Program-made: the position numbers and the translations under genes
The notes under the pieces: generated by a model
What the model was told of the DNA's origin: nothing
The model's input: only the letters and a program-made list of their open reading frames with translations
Databases searched by the model: none
Shown: positions 48,282 to 57,787 of the stretch, in pieces
How positions within the stretch are numbered: position 1 is the stretch's first letter
How the letters are laid out: the number at the start of each line of letters is the position of its first letter
NCBI GenBank assembly: GCA_028870845.1
Contig: JAGWOR010000010.1
Span: 1 to 60,145 of the forward strand
DNA length: 60,145 nt
Reading direction: 5' to 3'
From: Gammaproteobacteria bacterium
GTDB lineage: Bacteria; Pseudomonadota; Gammaproteobacteria; Natronospirales; REEB76

Positions 48282-48692
48282 ATGCTTCTCAAATCAGGCT
48301 CCACGGCCTTGCTGCTCATGGCACTGCTGGCTGCACCTGCCATGGCACTCGCCGGCGGCAATGCAAACCAGGAGATCTCCACGGCCGCCACGCATGCGGC
48401 CATGGCCGGCAACGCCGCGGACACCGCCACCGCCATCATGCATTTCCATCACGTCATCAACTGCCTGGTGGGACCCAAAAACCGGATGTTCGACGCCGCC
48501 GTCGGCAATCCTTGCCAGGACATGGGAAATGGCGCGATGAATGACGTGGGCAAAAAATCTCCCCAATATACCCAGCTGCAACAGGTACTGGCCATGGCGG
48601 AACGGGCGGTACATGCAAAAAACCTCAGCGAAAGCCAGCAGTACGCCGCGCACATCAGCCAGATGCTCATGAAGGTGAAAGCCGGCGGCTAA
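48282..48692 (+). CDS. Small exported helical protein
   Basis: 136 residues with a clear signal peptide (LLLMALLAAPAMALAGG) and a strong ribosome-binding site (GGAGGG) that fixes the start. The mature part is alpha-helical, with a His/Cys cluster (MHFHHVINCLVG, NPCQDMGNG) that could bind a metal or haem, and a C-terminal His-containing helix. It resembles small periplasmic metal-binding four-helix proteins, but I cannot name the family. It is convergent with lptG. Confidence 0.72.
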   Translation: MLLKSGSTALLLMALLAAPAMALAGGNANQEISTAATHAAMAGNAADTATAIMHFHHVINCLVGPKNRMFDAAVGNPCQDMGNGAMNDVGKKSPQYTQLQQVLAMAERAVHAKNLSESQQYAAHISQMLMKVKAGG

Positions 48693-48720
48693 ATTCAGCC
48701 GGATGAAATCCGCAGTCCGT

Positions 48721-49785
48721 TCAGCGAATTCGGCTTACGGCAACGCCGCAGATGGCGGCCAGTAGGAGTGTCGGCAGCCATGCGGTAAGCATGGGGTTGA
48801 AACCGAATACCAGACCGCTCTGCATGAAGATATTGTCGAAAACAGAAAACACCACGCCGATGAGCATGCCGGCCACCAGTCGTTGACCGGTGGTAGCGGA
48901 ACGGAATGGGCCGAACACGAACGGCAGCACCAACAGCATCATCACCAGCAATGACAAGGGCTGAGCCGCCCGCGACCAGAAAGCGGTCACATAGCGGTCG
49001 GCATTGATGCCGTTGCTGCGCAGATATTCGATGTACTGGTATAAACCGCGCGCCGACAGGCTGTCGGTGTCCACCACAAACAGGCTCAACAGCCCGGGAC
49101 CAAGATAGGTATGCCATGCCTCGCTGGGAACGTTCCGGGTGGTGGCGCCATCGGGAGTCAGTCTGGTTTCATGCAGGCCTTTGAGCAGCCAAACTCCGTT
49201 GTTGAACACCGCCGATGCGGCCTCGGTGCTGCTCAGCAGTTGATGGCTGCTGTCGATGCGGTAGATGTAAATGCCCTGGGCGCTGTTGCGCTTGCTCATC
49301 TGCCGGATGTTGAGGAATACGTCGCCGTCCTTCGCCCAGATACCGCCGTTGCCGATCAACGCGGGCTGGTTATAGATCAGTTCCGAGCGCATGCTTTCCG
49401 CATGCCGCTGCGCCACCGGCGCGACAAATTCGCCCAGCACCACGCATACTGCCAGCAGCACCACTCCGCCCGTCAGCATAGACAGTCCCAGGCGCGCCAC
49501 CGACAGGCCGGCGGTGCGCATCACCATGAGTTCATTGTGGCTGGCAAGTTCGCCCAGTCCCAGCATTGCGCCCAGAAATGCCGCCACCACGAACATGCTG
49601 TAGGCCGTCGATGGCACGTACAGCAACGTATAGGTGGCGGCATCCAGCAGCGTGTACTTGCCCTGGCCCACATGTCCGAATTCGCCGACAAAGGTGATCA
49701 GGCTGGCGAGCGCGGTGAGCACCAGCAGCACCAGCAGGGTGTTGATCACTACCTGGGTGGCGATGTACCGGTCAATCACCCGCAT
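48721..49785 (-). CDS. lptG: LPS export permease LptG
   Basis: 354 residues. Six membrane helices in two sets of three around a periplasmic beta-jellyroll, as in the LptBFGC transporter that extracts LPS from the inner membrane. It begins MRVIDRYIATQVV and has AYSMFVVAAFLGAMLGLGELASHNELMVMRTAGLS (coupling region). It starts inside the lptF end (14-base overlap), so translation is coupled; a longer frame from 49827 is rejected. Confidence 0.94.
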   Translation of the reverse strand: MRVIDRYIATQVVINTLLVLLVLTALASLITFVGEFGHVGQGKYTLLDAATYTLLYVPSTAYSMFVVAAFLGAMLGLGELASHNELMVMRTAGLSVARLGLSMLTGGVVLLAVCVVLGEFVAPVAQRHAESMRSELIYNQPALIGNGGIWAKDGDVFLNIRQMSKRNSAQGIYIYRIDSSHQLLSSTEAASAVFNNGVWLLKGLHETRLTPDGATTRNVPSEAWHTYLGPGLLSLFVVDTDSLSARGLYQYIEYLRSNGINADRYVTAFWSRAAQPLSLLVMMLLVLPFVFGPFRSATTGQRLVAGMLIGVVFSVFDNIFMQSGLVFGFNPMLTAWLPTLLLAAICGVAVSRIR

Positions 49786-50905
49786 GCGCCGGCTCCCGCT
49801 GCTTGAAAAACAGGCCGCGCCAACCATACTGCTGGTATAACAGCACCAGGGTTGCGAGCAGCAGCAGCGCCGGCACCCACCAGATGCCGATATACCTGGG
49901 CACCAGGCCTTTCACCAGCCACACGCGCGCAACGCCCACCATGTTGGAATAGATCACGTAACTGAGGATGGCGGCGAACAGCTTGCCGTAGCGTCCCTGG
50001 CGCGGTGAAGTGCGCGCCAGGGGCACGGCCAGGAACGTCAGCAGCAGGGCCGCCAGCGGCACCGATAGCCGCCACTGCAATTCGGAAGCCGCGGCCAGGG
50101 TCGGTGACTTGAGCAACTTGGGCGTGGCCATGGCTTCATAGCCTTCGGGACCCAAAGTGGGCACCGACGGCCGGATGCGAATGCCGTGCTCGGCGAATTT
50201 CACGATGCGGTAATCCGGCTTGCCGGGAGTGCCTTCATAGCGGTAACCGTTGCGCAGGATCAGGACTCCCGCACCGCTGTCGTTTACTTCACGGCTGCCG
50301 CTGCTGGCGGAAATCACATCCTGGCGCTGGCCGTCAGGTCCCTCGATAAACACATTTTGCAGTGCGCGGCCGTCGGCGCTGACTCCGCCCGCGTACAGCA
50401 CCCCGCGTCCGTGTTGATCAACTTTGAAACGACCGGACTCGAAGCTGCCCACCTGCGCGGTGTGCTTGCCGTAGGTGCGGATGATGGTGGTGAGCCGGAC
50501 CGCCCACGGCGCCACCTCCAGCGAGAGCGCCGCCAGCATGACCGCCAGCACCAGGGCGATGCCCATGAGCGGCCGGTAAATCTGCGCGGGGCCCACGCCA
50601 CAGGCCATTAGCGTGGTCATTTCGCTGTCACGGTACAGGCGCCCCAACGCCAGCATTACCGCCAGGAACAGCGAGACCGGTATCACCACGATGAAGTAAC
50701 TGACGGACGCGAGCCCCAGCAGTTCAAACACCGTGTCGCGCGGCAGACGTCCGGCGGCCGCGTCCCCCAGCAGCAGAGCGAAGCGATTGCTCAACACGAT
50801 CAGCATGAGGATCGCGGTCACCGCGGCCCAGGTGAGCACGGTCTCGCGAATCAGATAGCGGTTAACGATGCGCACCAGCTTCACCTGCAGTGGTGCCGCT
50901 GCCAT
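49772..50905 (-). CDS. lptF: LPS export permease LptF
   Basis: 377 residues from MAAAPLQVKLVRIVNRYLIRE. Same topology as LptG, with SVSYFIVVIPVSLFLAVMLALGRLYRDSEMTTLMACGVG marking the coupling helix (residues about 65-105). It pairs with LptG. The frame remains open to 50932, and a GTG start at about residue 12 is also possible. It is divergent from pepA across 198 bases. Confidence 0.94.
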   Translation of the reverse strand: MAAAPLQVKLVRIVNRYLIRETVLTWAAVTAILMLIVLSNRFALLLGDAAAGRLPRDTVFELLGLASVSYFIVVIPVSLFLAVMLALGRLYRDSEMTTLMACGVGPAQIYRPLMGIALVLAVMLAALSLEVAPWAVRLTTIIRTYGKHTAQVGSFESGRFKVDQHGRGVLYAGGVSADGRALQNVFIEGPDGQRQDVISASSGSREVNDSGAGVLILRNGYRYEGTPGKPDYRIVKFAEHGIRIRPSVPTLGPEGYEAMATPKLLKSPTLAAASELQWRLSVPLAALLLTFLAVPLARTSPRQGRYGKLFAAILSYVIYSNMVGVARVWLVKGLVPRYIGIWWVPALLLLATLVLLYQQYGWRGLFFKQREPAHAGD

Positions 50906-51103
50906 GCTGATACGGTAGACTATTACCAGCACCGTTGACGGACCTGCAACCGGGCTTCGGCGTCAAAGCGGAATTGAAGATCAGAAGCACCACAGATCCA
51001 ACACCCGAGGGCAACCGGCAATCTTAAGGTTATCAGTTTCCATAGCGGCGTATAAGTATCAACCACCGGTACAATCCCCAGCCACCAGACACGAGAGTCT
51101 CAC

Positions 51104-52588
51104 ATGCAATTTTCCATCAGTGACAGTAAACCGGGAGAATGTCCTGCCGTCTGCCTGGTCGCGGGCATATTCGAGGACGGCAAGCTATCGCAGCCGGCGC
51201 ATGCGCTGGACAGCGCTGCCCGCGGCTATCTCAGCAACCTTCTCAAGCAAGGCGCCATCCAGGGCCGCAGCGGCCAGGCGCTTATGCTGTACCAGGTGCC
51301 GGGTATGCGGGCTGCCCAGCTGCTGCTGGTGGGGCTGGGCAAGGAGCCGGATTTCAAGCTGCAGGCCTACCGCAAAGCCGTGCTGCGTGCCAGCCGCGCG
51401 CTCAATGAGTACGGCGTCAAGGACGCCGCCAGCACCCTGTCGCTGCTGCCGGTGCCCGGAACCGACGCTTATCAACGCGTCCGCCACGCGGTGGAATGCG
51501 TGCATGAAGCCAATTACCGCTTCGACCAGTGCAAGGGCAAGAAGCACAACCACAAGCCCACCTTGCAGAAACTGGCGTTGCTGGTGGGCACGCACAAGGA
51601 TCAGGGCGCCGGCGAACGCGGCCTGCGCGACGGCAACGCCATCGCCGCCGGCGTGGCGCTGGCCAAGGACCTGGGCAACCTGCCGCCGAATGTCTGCACC
51701 CCGTCCTACCTGGCCAACGAAGCGCGCAAGCTTGCCAAAGGCGGCAAGCTCAAGGTCACGGTACTGGAAGAAGCGCAAATGAAAAAACTCGGCATGGGCG
51801 CCCTGCTGGCGGTGGCGCGCGGCAGCCGCCAGCCGCCGAAGCTCATCATCATGGAATACCGCAACGGCCCGAAAAACGCCAAACCCCAGGTGCTGGTGGG
51901 CAAGGGCATCACCTTCGATTCCGGCGGCATCTCCATCAAACCATCCGCGGCCATGGATGAAATGAAATTCGACATGTGCGGCGCGGCCAGCGTGTTCGGC
52001 GCCATGAAGGCGGTTCTGCAACTGGGACTGAAGATCAACCTGGTGGGCGTGGTGCCCAGCGCCGAAAACCTGCCGGGCGGCAACGCCGTCAAACCGGCGG
52101 ACATCGTTGAAACCCTTTCCGGCCAGACGGTGGAAATCCTGAATACCGACGCCGAGGGCCGCCTGATCCTGTGCGACGCACTGACCTATGCACAGCGTTT
52201 CAAGCCGGCCGCCATCGTCGACATTGCCACCCTCACCGGCGCCTGCGTGATCGCCCTGGGCAACGTGGTATCCGGGCTGCTCGGCAATGACGAAACCCTG
52301 GTGAAGGAACTGTGGAATGCGGGCGAGCAAGCCGCCGACCGCGCCTGGCAACTGCCTTTATATGATGATTACCAGGATGCCCTGAAAAGCAATTTCGCGG
52401 ACTTTGCCAATGTGGGTGGGCGCGAAGGCGGCGCCATCACCGCCGCCTGTTACCTGTCGCGCTTCACCAAGGACATGCGCTGGGCGCACCTGGACATCGC
52501 CGGCACCGCCTGGAAAACCGGCAAGGAAAAAGGCGGCACCGGCAGGCCCGTGCCGCTGCTGGTGCAATACCTGCTGGATCGCGCCTAA
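51104..52588 (+). CDS. pepA: Leucyl aminopeptidase (M17)
   Basis: 494 residues (E. coli PepA 503). Metal ligands and active site: VGKGITFDSGGIS, NTDAEGRL (about 346-353), EMKFDMCGAA and ENLPGGNA. It cleaves N-terminal residues from peptides. In E. coli PepA also binds DNA at carAB and Xer sites; whether it does here cannot be told. It is followed by holC, as in E. coli. Confidence 0.97.
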   Translation: MQFSISDSKPGECPAVCLVAGIFEDGKLSQPAHALDSAARGYLSNLLKQGAIQGRSGQALMLYQVPGMRAAQLLLVGLGKEPDFKLQAYRKAVLRASRALNEYGVKDAASTLSLLPVPGTDAYQRVRHAVECVHEANYRFDQCKGKKHNHKPTLQKLALLVGTHKDQGAGERGLRDGNAIAAGVALAKDLGNLPPNVCTPSYLANEARKLAKGGKLKVTVLEEAQMKKLGMGALLAVARGSRQPPKLIIMEYRNGPKNAKPQVLVGKGITFDSGGISIKPSAAMDEMKFDMCGAASVFGAMKAVLQLGLKINLVGVVPSAENLPGGNAVKPADIVETLSGQTVEILNTDAEGRLILCDALTYAQRFKPAAIVDIATLTGACVIALGNVVSGLLGNDETLVKELWNAGEQAADRAWQLPLYDDYQDALKSNFADFANVGGREGGAITAACYLSRFTKDMRWAHLDIAGTAWKTGKEKGGTGRPVPLLVQYLLDRA

Positions 52589-52641
52589 CGTGTTAAATGC
52601 AGCGCTCATGAATTGAGCCTAGAGCAATTGTCGGGTACTGC

Positions 52642-53061
52642 ATGACCAACATTGACTTCTACGTGCTGCCCGACAGCAGCCATCGGGGCCGGGCACTGTT
52701 CACCTGCAAACTGGCGGACAAGGCTTTCGGCCTCGGGCACACCTGCTTCGTGCATCTGCCGTCGGAAACCGAGGCGCGCGAACTGGACAATCTCATGTGG
52801 ACGTTCCGCGACCGCAGCTTCCTGCCCCATTGCCTGGCCGGTGAAGACCCGCGCACACCGGTGCACCTGGGTTTTGGCCACGAACCATCAGGCGATTTCC
52901 ACCTGCTCATCAACCTGTGTGCGGAAGTGCCAAGTTTCTTCAGCCGCTTCGAGCGTCTGGCGGAAATCCTGGACGCCAGTGACGAGATTCGCGCCCAGGG
53001 CCGGGAACGCTACCGCTTCTACAAGGAGCGGGGCTATCCCCTGGAAATCCATAACCTCTGA
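52642..53061 (+). CDS. holC: DNA polymerase III chi subunit
   Basis: 139 residues (E. coli 147). It contains MTNIDFYVLPDSS, ACKLADKAF-like FTCKLADKAFGLGH, RSFLPHCLAGEDPRTPVHLGFG (about 58-79) and ends RYRFYKERGYPLEIHNL. Chi links the clamp loader to SSB. Its last 69 bases, with the start of the small downstream gene, are duplicated about 4.9 kb further on, flanking the SIR2-TIR/STAND insertion. This copy is intact and presumably functional. Confidence 0.95.
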   Translation: MTNIDFYVLPDSSHRGRALFTCKLADKAFGLGHTCFVHLPSETEARELDNLMWTFRDRSFLPHCLAGEDPRTPVHLGFGHEPSGDFHLLINLCAEVPSFFSRFERLAEILDASDEIRAQGRERYRFYKERGYPLEIHNL

Positions 53062-53117
53062 ACTACGCCATGCTGCCCATCCGCCCCCTTCGGCACCCCG
53101 CCGGTACCGGAAAGCCC
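52991..53117 (+). repeat. Left copy of the holC-end/small-gene-start duplication
   Basis: This 127-base stretch covers the last 23 codons of holC, the spacer and the first 16 codons of a small gene. It aligns with 57862-57987 (55 of the first 71 positions identical, then a few small gaps). One extra C near 53086-53090 shifts the small-gene frame. Confidence 0.85.
53071..53117 (+). pseudogene. Frameshifted start of the small valS-upstream gene
   Basis: ATG at 53069-53071 begins MLPIRP, matching MAPIRP of the intact gene at 57941. One inserted C after six codons puts the rest out of frame. The protein-coding part beyond about 16 codons is absent, replaced by the inserted operon. Confidence 0.65.
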
Positions 53118-53195
53118 AACCAGTGCATAACACCCCGTGCATATCTCCACAGATGTTAGGGTAAACTTCGCACGCCGTAGAAGGAACTGTTTGCC

Positions 53196-54584
53196 ATGAC
53201 CACGTTGCCCGCCAGCGCAAACCCCACACAGGTCTTCGATGAAGACGCCTGGGATGACCTGCTGAACTATATAGAAGAGCACCGGGTCATCCCCATCATC
53301 GGGCCCGACCTGCTGCGCGTGCAAACCGACCAGGGTCTGCGCCCGCTGTACGTGTGGCTGGCCGAGAAACTGGCGAAGCACCTGTCGGTGGACCCCAGCA
53401 CTCTCCCGCAGCCGCTCACGCTGAATGACGTGGTCTGCTCGCACCTCGGCCAGCATGGCCGGCGCGAGGAAGCCTATACGCGCCTGCGCTCGATCATGCG
53501 CGATATCAAAGTTGAGCCGCCGCAGGCTTTGCGGCAATTGGCGCAGATCACCGATTTCAACCTGTTCGTCACCACCACCTTCGACCCGCTGCTGGAAAAT
53601 GCCATCAACCTGGAGCGCTACGGCGGACAGCCCGGCGCCGAGATCATCGCCTACACCCCCAACCGCGTAGCCGATCTGCCGTCCGAACGCACCGACCTCC
53701 AGCGCACCGTGGTCTACCATTTGTTGGGGCGGCTCTCGGCCTCGCCCACCTACGTGCTGTCCGACGAGGACATGCTGGAGTTCATCTGCGCCCTGCAATC
53801 CGAACACCTGACCCCCGAGAAGCTGTTCCACGAACTCGAACACAACCATCTGCTGCTGATCGGCAGCGATTTCTCCAACTGGCTGGCGCGGCTGTTTCTG
53901 CGCATGGCCAAGCGCAAGCGCCTGTCCGATCCGCGCGACGTCACGGAAATTTTCGCCGACGACCACACGGCGAAAGACGCGCGGCTGGTGGCCTTCCTGC
54001 AGCAGGTGAGCGTACGCACCCGGGTGTATGGCGGCGCCGAAGCCTTCGTAGCCGAGCTGCACCAGCGCTGGAGCGCGCGCCAGCGCCCGGCGCAGGAATC
54101 ACCGGGCAGCAGCGCACCGCAGCGCTTCCTGCCGCCGGCGCGCGAAATGCCGGAGAACGCCATCTTCATCAGTTACGCGCGTGAGGACCTGCCCGCCGTG
54201 CAGCGCCTCAAGGCCGGCATGGACGCCGCCGGATTGACCACCTGGTTCGATCTGGAACGGCTGGAAAGCGGCGACGACTACGACCGCAAGATCCGCGCCA
54301 ATATCGGGCGTTGCAGTTTCTTCGTGCCGGTAATCTCGGCGAATACCCAGCGACGGCACGAAGCCTACTTCCGCCGTGAATGGAGTTATGCGGTGGACCG
54401 GCTGCGCAACATGGCGGGCGGTGCGCTGTTTATCCTGCCGGTGTGCATCGACAACACGCCTGAGGCAACCGCCCTGGTGCCGGACCAATTCAAGGCCGTG
54501 CACATGTCGCAGCTGGCCGGCGGCGAACCCACGCCGGAATTCCTGCGGCGTCTGCAGGAGCTGTTCGGCGGGAGAGGCGCATGA
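53196..54584 (+). CDS. SIR2-like and TIR domain protein, putative NADase effector
   Basis: 462 residues in two parts. Residues about 20-290 look like a SIR2-family fold as found in defence NADases: IIGPDLL (34-40) in the NAD-loop position, FVTTTFDPLLENAI (124-137), VVYHLLGRL with H175, SDEDMLEFI and LLLIGSDFSNWLARLFL. The usual TTN(Y/F)D asparagine is threonine (T128), so this domain may be catalytically dead or altered. Residues about 321-460 form a TIR domain: AIFISYAREDL, WFDLERLESGDDY, FFVPVISANTQRRHEAYFRREW, with E395 the candidate catalytic glutamate. A good AAGGA site precedes the ATG. Four bases of the next gene overlap its stop. Confidence 0.85.
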   Translation: MTTLPASANPTQVFDEDAWDDLLNYIEEHRVIPIIGPDLLRVQTDQGLRPLYVWLAEKLAKHLSVDPSTLPQPLTLNDVVCSHLGQHGRREEAYTRLRSIMRDIKVEPPQALRQLAQITDFNLFVTTTFDPLLENAINLERYGGQPGAEIIAYTPNRVADLPSERTDLQRTVVYHLLGRLSASPTYVLSDEDMLEFICALQSEHLTPEKLFHELEHNHLLLIGSDFSNWLARLFLRMAKRKRLSDPRDVTEIFADDHTAKDARLVAFLQQVSVRTRVYGGAEAFVAELHQRWSARQRPAQESPGSSAPQRFLPPAREMPENAIFISYAREDLPAVQRLKAGMDAAGLTTWFDLERLESGDDYDRKIRANIGRCSFFVPVISANTQRRHEAYFRREWSYAVDRLRNMAGGALFILPVCIDNTPEATALVPDQFKAVHMSQLAGGEPTPEFLRRLQELFGGRGA

Positions 54585-57500
54585 ACCCACCGCTGGCCGC
54601 GAGCGACCCCACGCTCACGCTGGATCCCGAAAACCCGTGGCTCGGCCTGTTCTCCTACACCGAGGAGACGCGCGCCTATTTCCACGGCCGCGACGCGGAA
54701 GCCGCCGAGCTCGCCCGCCGGGTGCAGCGCACCATCCTGACGGTGCTGTTCGGCCAGTCGGGGCTTGGCAAGACTTCGCTGCTGCGCGCCGGCCTGGTGC
54801 CGCGGCTGCGCAACGAAGGCTATTGCCCGGTGTACGTGCGCATCGACTACGCCGAAGGTTCGCCCACGCCGTCCGAACAGATCAAGCAGGCGATCTTCCG
54901 CGCCACCGAGGCCGCCGGGCACTGGGCCCGTCCCGGCAGCGCGCTCCAGGGCGAATCCCTGTGGGAATTCCTGCACCACCGCGAGGATCTGTTGCGCGAC
55001 AAGGCCGGCCGGCCGCTGCTGCCGCTGCTGATCTTCGACCAGTTCGAGGAAATCTTCACCCTCGGCCAGGCGGACGACGCCGGCAAATTGCGCGCCCAGC
55101 AGTTCCTCGAAGAGCTGGCCGACCTGGTGGAGAACCGCGCGCCCGCGGCGCTGGAAGCGCGCCTGGACAAGGACGACAGCGCCGCCGAGGATTTTGACTT
55201 CGCGCGCGCCGATTACCGGGTGCTGATTGCGCTGCGCGAGGATTACCTGGCGCACCTGGAAAGCCTCAAGGGCATCATGCCCTCCATCACCCAGAACCGC
55301 ATGCGGCTGGCGCGCATGAACGGCGCGCAGGCCTTGAGCGCCGTGCTCAAGCCGGGCGGCAAGCTGGTGTCACAAGAGGTGGCCGAAGCCATCGTGCGCT
55401 TCGTGGCCGGCGGCTCGGAGCTCGCCAACGCCGAGATCGAACCCTCGCTCCTGAGCCTGGTCTGCCGCGAGCTCAACAGCATCCGCCAAACGCAAAAACG
55501 CCGGGAGATCTCCACCGACCTGCTGGCGGGCTCGCGCGACACCATCCTCTCGGAATTCTACGAACGCGCGCTCGCCGACCAGCCCGAGGGCGTGCGCCGC
55601 GTCATCGAGGACGAGCTGCTGACCGAATCCGGTTATCGCGAAAGCCTGGCGGAGGAGCGCGTGCGCAAGGCGCTCGATGCGGTAGGCGCGTCTCCCGATA
55701 CCCTGGCGACCCTGGTGAACCGCCGCCTGCTGCGGATCGAGGATCGCCTCGACATGCGCCGCGTGGAACTGACCCATGACGTGCTGTGCGGCGTGGTGCT
55801 GGCGAGCCGCAACCTGCGCCGCGAGCGTGAAGCGCGCGAACAGGCGGAGCGCGAGCTCGCCGCCCAGCGCGAGCGTGAAGCCGCCACCCACCGCGCGCTG
55901 CGGCGCACCCGCCTGGTGGCCGGCGTGTGCGCGGTGCTGATGCTGGTGGCCGTCGCCGGCGCGCTGTTCGGCTGGTACAGCCTCGAGCGGGCGCGCGCTG
56001 CCAATGCCGAGGTGCAGGCTACCCGCACCAATGCCGAAAACCTGGTGAGCTTCCTGATCGAGGATTTCTACAACGAGCTGGCGCCCACCGGACGGCTGGA
56101 AACCCTGGGCAAGCTGGCGCAGAAAACCGTTGACTATTACGACAGCCTGCCGCCGGACCTGGTGACCCGGCAAACCCAGATCAACCGGGCCATGGCGCTG
56201 GTGCGCCTGGGCTCGGCACAGATCGCCAGCGGTGACCAACAAGCCGCAACCAGGAGCTTCAGCGAAGCCCGGGCGGCATTCGAAAAACTGCGCGCCGCGG
56301 GCGACTACAGCGAGCCCGTGATCTATGGTCTGGCCCTGATTTTGTACAACGAAAATTATGCAGCCTCTATAGGCGGCGGGAGTTCGGCGCCATTGGGCCA
56401 AGCCGCTGCGCTGCTGAAGCCGCTGGTCTACGGCGCCCATCCCTCACGGCGCGTGCGCCAGCTCTATGCCGATGACATGAATATTCTTTGCCTGACACAG
56501 CCGCCGCAGCAAGCGCTGGCAACCTGCGACGAAGCCCTCAAGGTTCTCGAAGGGCTCGGCGCGCTCAATCTGTCGGATCTGAATGCCGCGGCGTCCTGGG
56601 CCGACACCGCCGATACCAAAGCGGGGGAGTTGCAGGCGCTCGGCCACACGCTAGAGGCGCAAAAGCTCGAGCAGCAGGTATTCGCGATGACCGAGAAGGT
56701 GCTGGCGCGCCGCCCCGGCGATCTGCACGCGCTTGCGGATCGTTATTTTGCCGCGGTAAGGCTCGCGAGGCTGGCCGATAGCCAGCACGATGCAAGCGCC
56801 GCCATGGAATATGCCAATCAGGGAATACTGGCGGCCCAGGATTGGGAGCGCTTCGACCCATCGAGTCTCGATGCCTGGGGCAGATGGGCCCAGGCTCTGG
56901 GCTTGGTCGCCCACTTGCAATTCGAACGCGGCGAGATATCCAATTCGCTCGCCACTGCGCATTCGGCGCTGGTGCTGGTGCTGGATCCGCGCAGCCCCAA
57001 AGGTCTGGCTGCTGCGATTTTTTACACTTGGATCCGAATCGCCGAGGTTCAGGCGCAGAACGGCGATGCGGCGGGCGCGCAACAATCATTGCAGAGCCTC
57101 CTGCGCAACCTGCGTACGCTCGCAGAGGGTATGCCGCTTCATTCTCCCCAACGCCTGCTGTTTGGCAATGAGGTGAATCGGCTGCTGACGGATGGGCATC
57201 TGCAACTGGACGCGGGCGCAGCAGAACCCGCATTGGCCGAGGTCACTGCGGCGCTTGCGAAGATCGAGGCAATCGAGGTGCCGGTTACCGACGCCGGTAC
57301 CGTCAATGCCAAGAATCAGATGCTGGAAGCCGGTTTCAGCACTGCTGCGCTCGCAGCCGTGCAGCTCGGCCGCTATCCACAAGCGGAATCTTGGGCGCGC
57401 CAGTGGCTGGCGGTCGCGCCGGGTGCGGTCCAGCAAACCGATCCGAAAAAGGATGAATCTGAGGCCCGCACCCTCCTCGCGCAGGCCATCGCCCTGCAGG

Positions 57501-57787
57501 GCCGCAGCGCCGAAGCCCGCAAGGTTCTGCAGCCCGCGCTGGATTATTACCGGCAGCAGCTTAAGGCCGGCGCCAAAGGCACCACCTTCCGACACGATTA
57601 CGCCTATGCGTTGTACGCGAGCGCCATTTCCCAGCCGGCGGATGCCGCCGGCCGCGCGCGGCGCCAGGCCGATCTCGCCGAAGCTTCCAGACTGATCGCC
57701 GGCGCATCCAGTGAGGCCCGGCGCCTCACGCCCATGCGCTACCTGGCCGGCCTCGTCGCCCGCGCGCGCGCCGGATCGAAAGGCTGA
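54581..57787 (+). CDS. nSTAND1-type ATPase with membrane segment and helical repeats
   Basis: 1068 residues. The N-terminal part follows the nSTAND1 pattern: NPWLGLFSYTEETRAYFHGR, Walker A GQSGLGKTSLLRAGLVP (58-74), Walker B LLIFDQFEEIF (149-159), ALREDYLAHLE, and the winged-helix RVELTHDVL (395-402). A charged coiled coil (about 410-444) leads to a single membrane helix (about 445-467, VAGVCAVLMLVAVAGALFGW). About 600 residues of TPR-like helices follow, which the positive-inside rule would place in the periplasm. It overlaps the SIR2-TIR gene as ATGA, so the two are made together. The likely role is sensing through the repeats and activating the TIR partner. No nuclease domain is fused. Confidence 0.85.
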   Translation: MNPPLAASDPTLTLDPENPWLGLFSYTEETRAYFHGRDAEAAELARRVQRTILTVLFGQSGLGKTSLLRAGLVPRLRNEGYCPVYVRIDYAEGSPTPSEQIKQAIFRATEAAGHWARPGSALQGESLWEFLHHREDLLRDKAGRPLLPLLIFDQFEEIFTLGQADDAGKLRAQQFLEELADLVENRAPAALEARLDKDDSAAEDFDFARADYRVLIALREDYLAHLESLKGIMPSITQNRMRLARMNGAQALSAVLKPGGKLVSQEVAEAIVRFVAGGSELANAEIEPSLLSLVCRELNSIRQTQKRREISTDLLAGSRDTILSEFYERALADQPEGVRRVIEDELLTESGYRESLAEERVRKALDAVGASPDTLATLVNRRLLRIEDRLDMRRVELTHDVLCGVVLASRNLRREREAREQAERELAAQREREAATHRALRRTRLVAGVCAVLMLVAVAGALFGWYSLERARAANAEVQATRTNAENLVSFLIEDFYNELAPTGRLETLGKLAQKTVDYYDSLPPDLVTRQTQINRAMALVRLGSAQIASGDQQAATRSFSEARAAFEKLRAAGDYSEPVIYGLALILYNENYAASIGGGSSAPLGQAAALLKPLVYGAHPSRRVRQLYADDMNILCLTQPPQQALATCDEALKVLEGLGALNLSDLNAAASWADTADTKAGELQALGHTLEAQKLEQQVFAMTEKVLARRPGDLHALADRYFAAVRLARLADSQHDASAAMEYANQGILAAQDWERFDPSSLDAWGRWAQALGLVAHLQFERGEISNSLATAHSALVLVLDPRSPKGLAAAIFYTWIRIAEVQAQNGDAAGAQQSLQSLLRNLRTLAEGMPLHSPQRLLFGNEVNRLLTDGHLQLDAGAAEPALAEVTAALAKIEAIEVPVTDAGTVNAKNQMLEAGFSTAALAAVQLGRYPQAESWARQWLAVAPGAVQQTDPKKDESEARTLLAQAIALQGRSAEARKVLQPALDYYRQQLKAGAKGTTFRHDYAYALYASAISQPADAAGRARRQADLAEASRLIAGASSEARRLTPMRYLAGLVARARAGSKG

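Noticed and set aside
51185..52351. Minus-strand ORF of 388 codons opposite pepA
   Set aside because: Antisense frame of a well-identified M17 peptidase, with no start signal or recognisable product.
53034..54062. Minus-strand ORF of 342 codons opposite the SIR2-TIR gene
   Set aside because: The plus-strand protein has clear SIR2 and TIR motifs; the antisense product has none.
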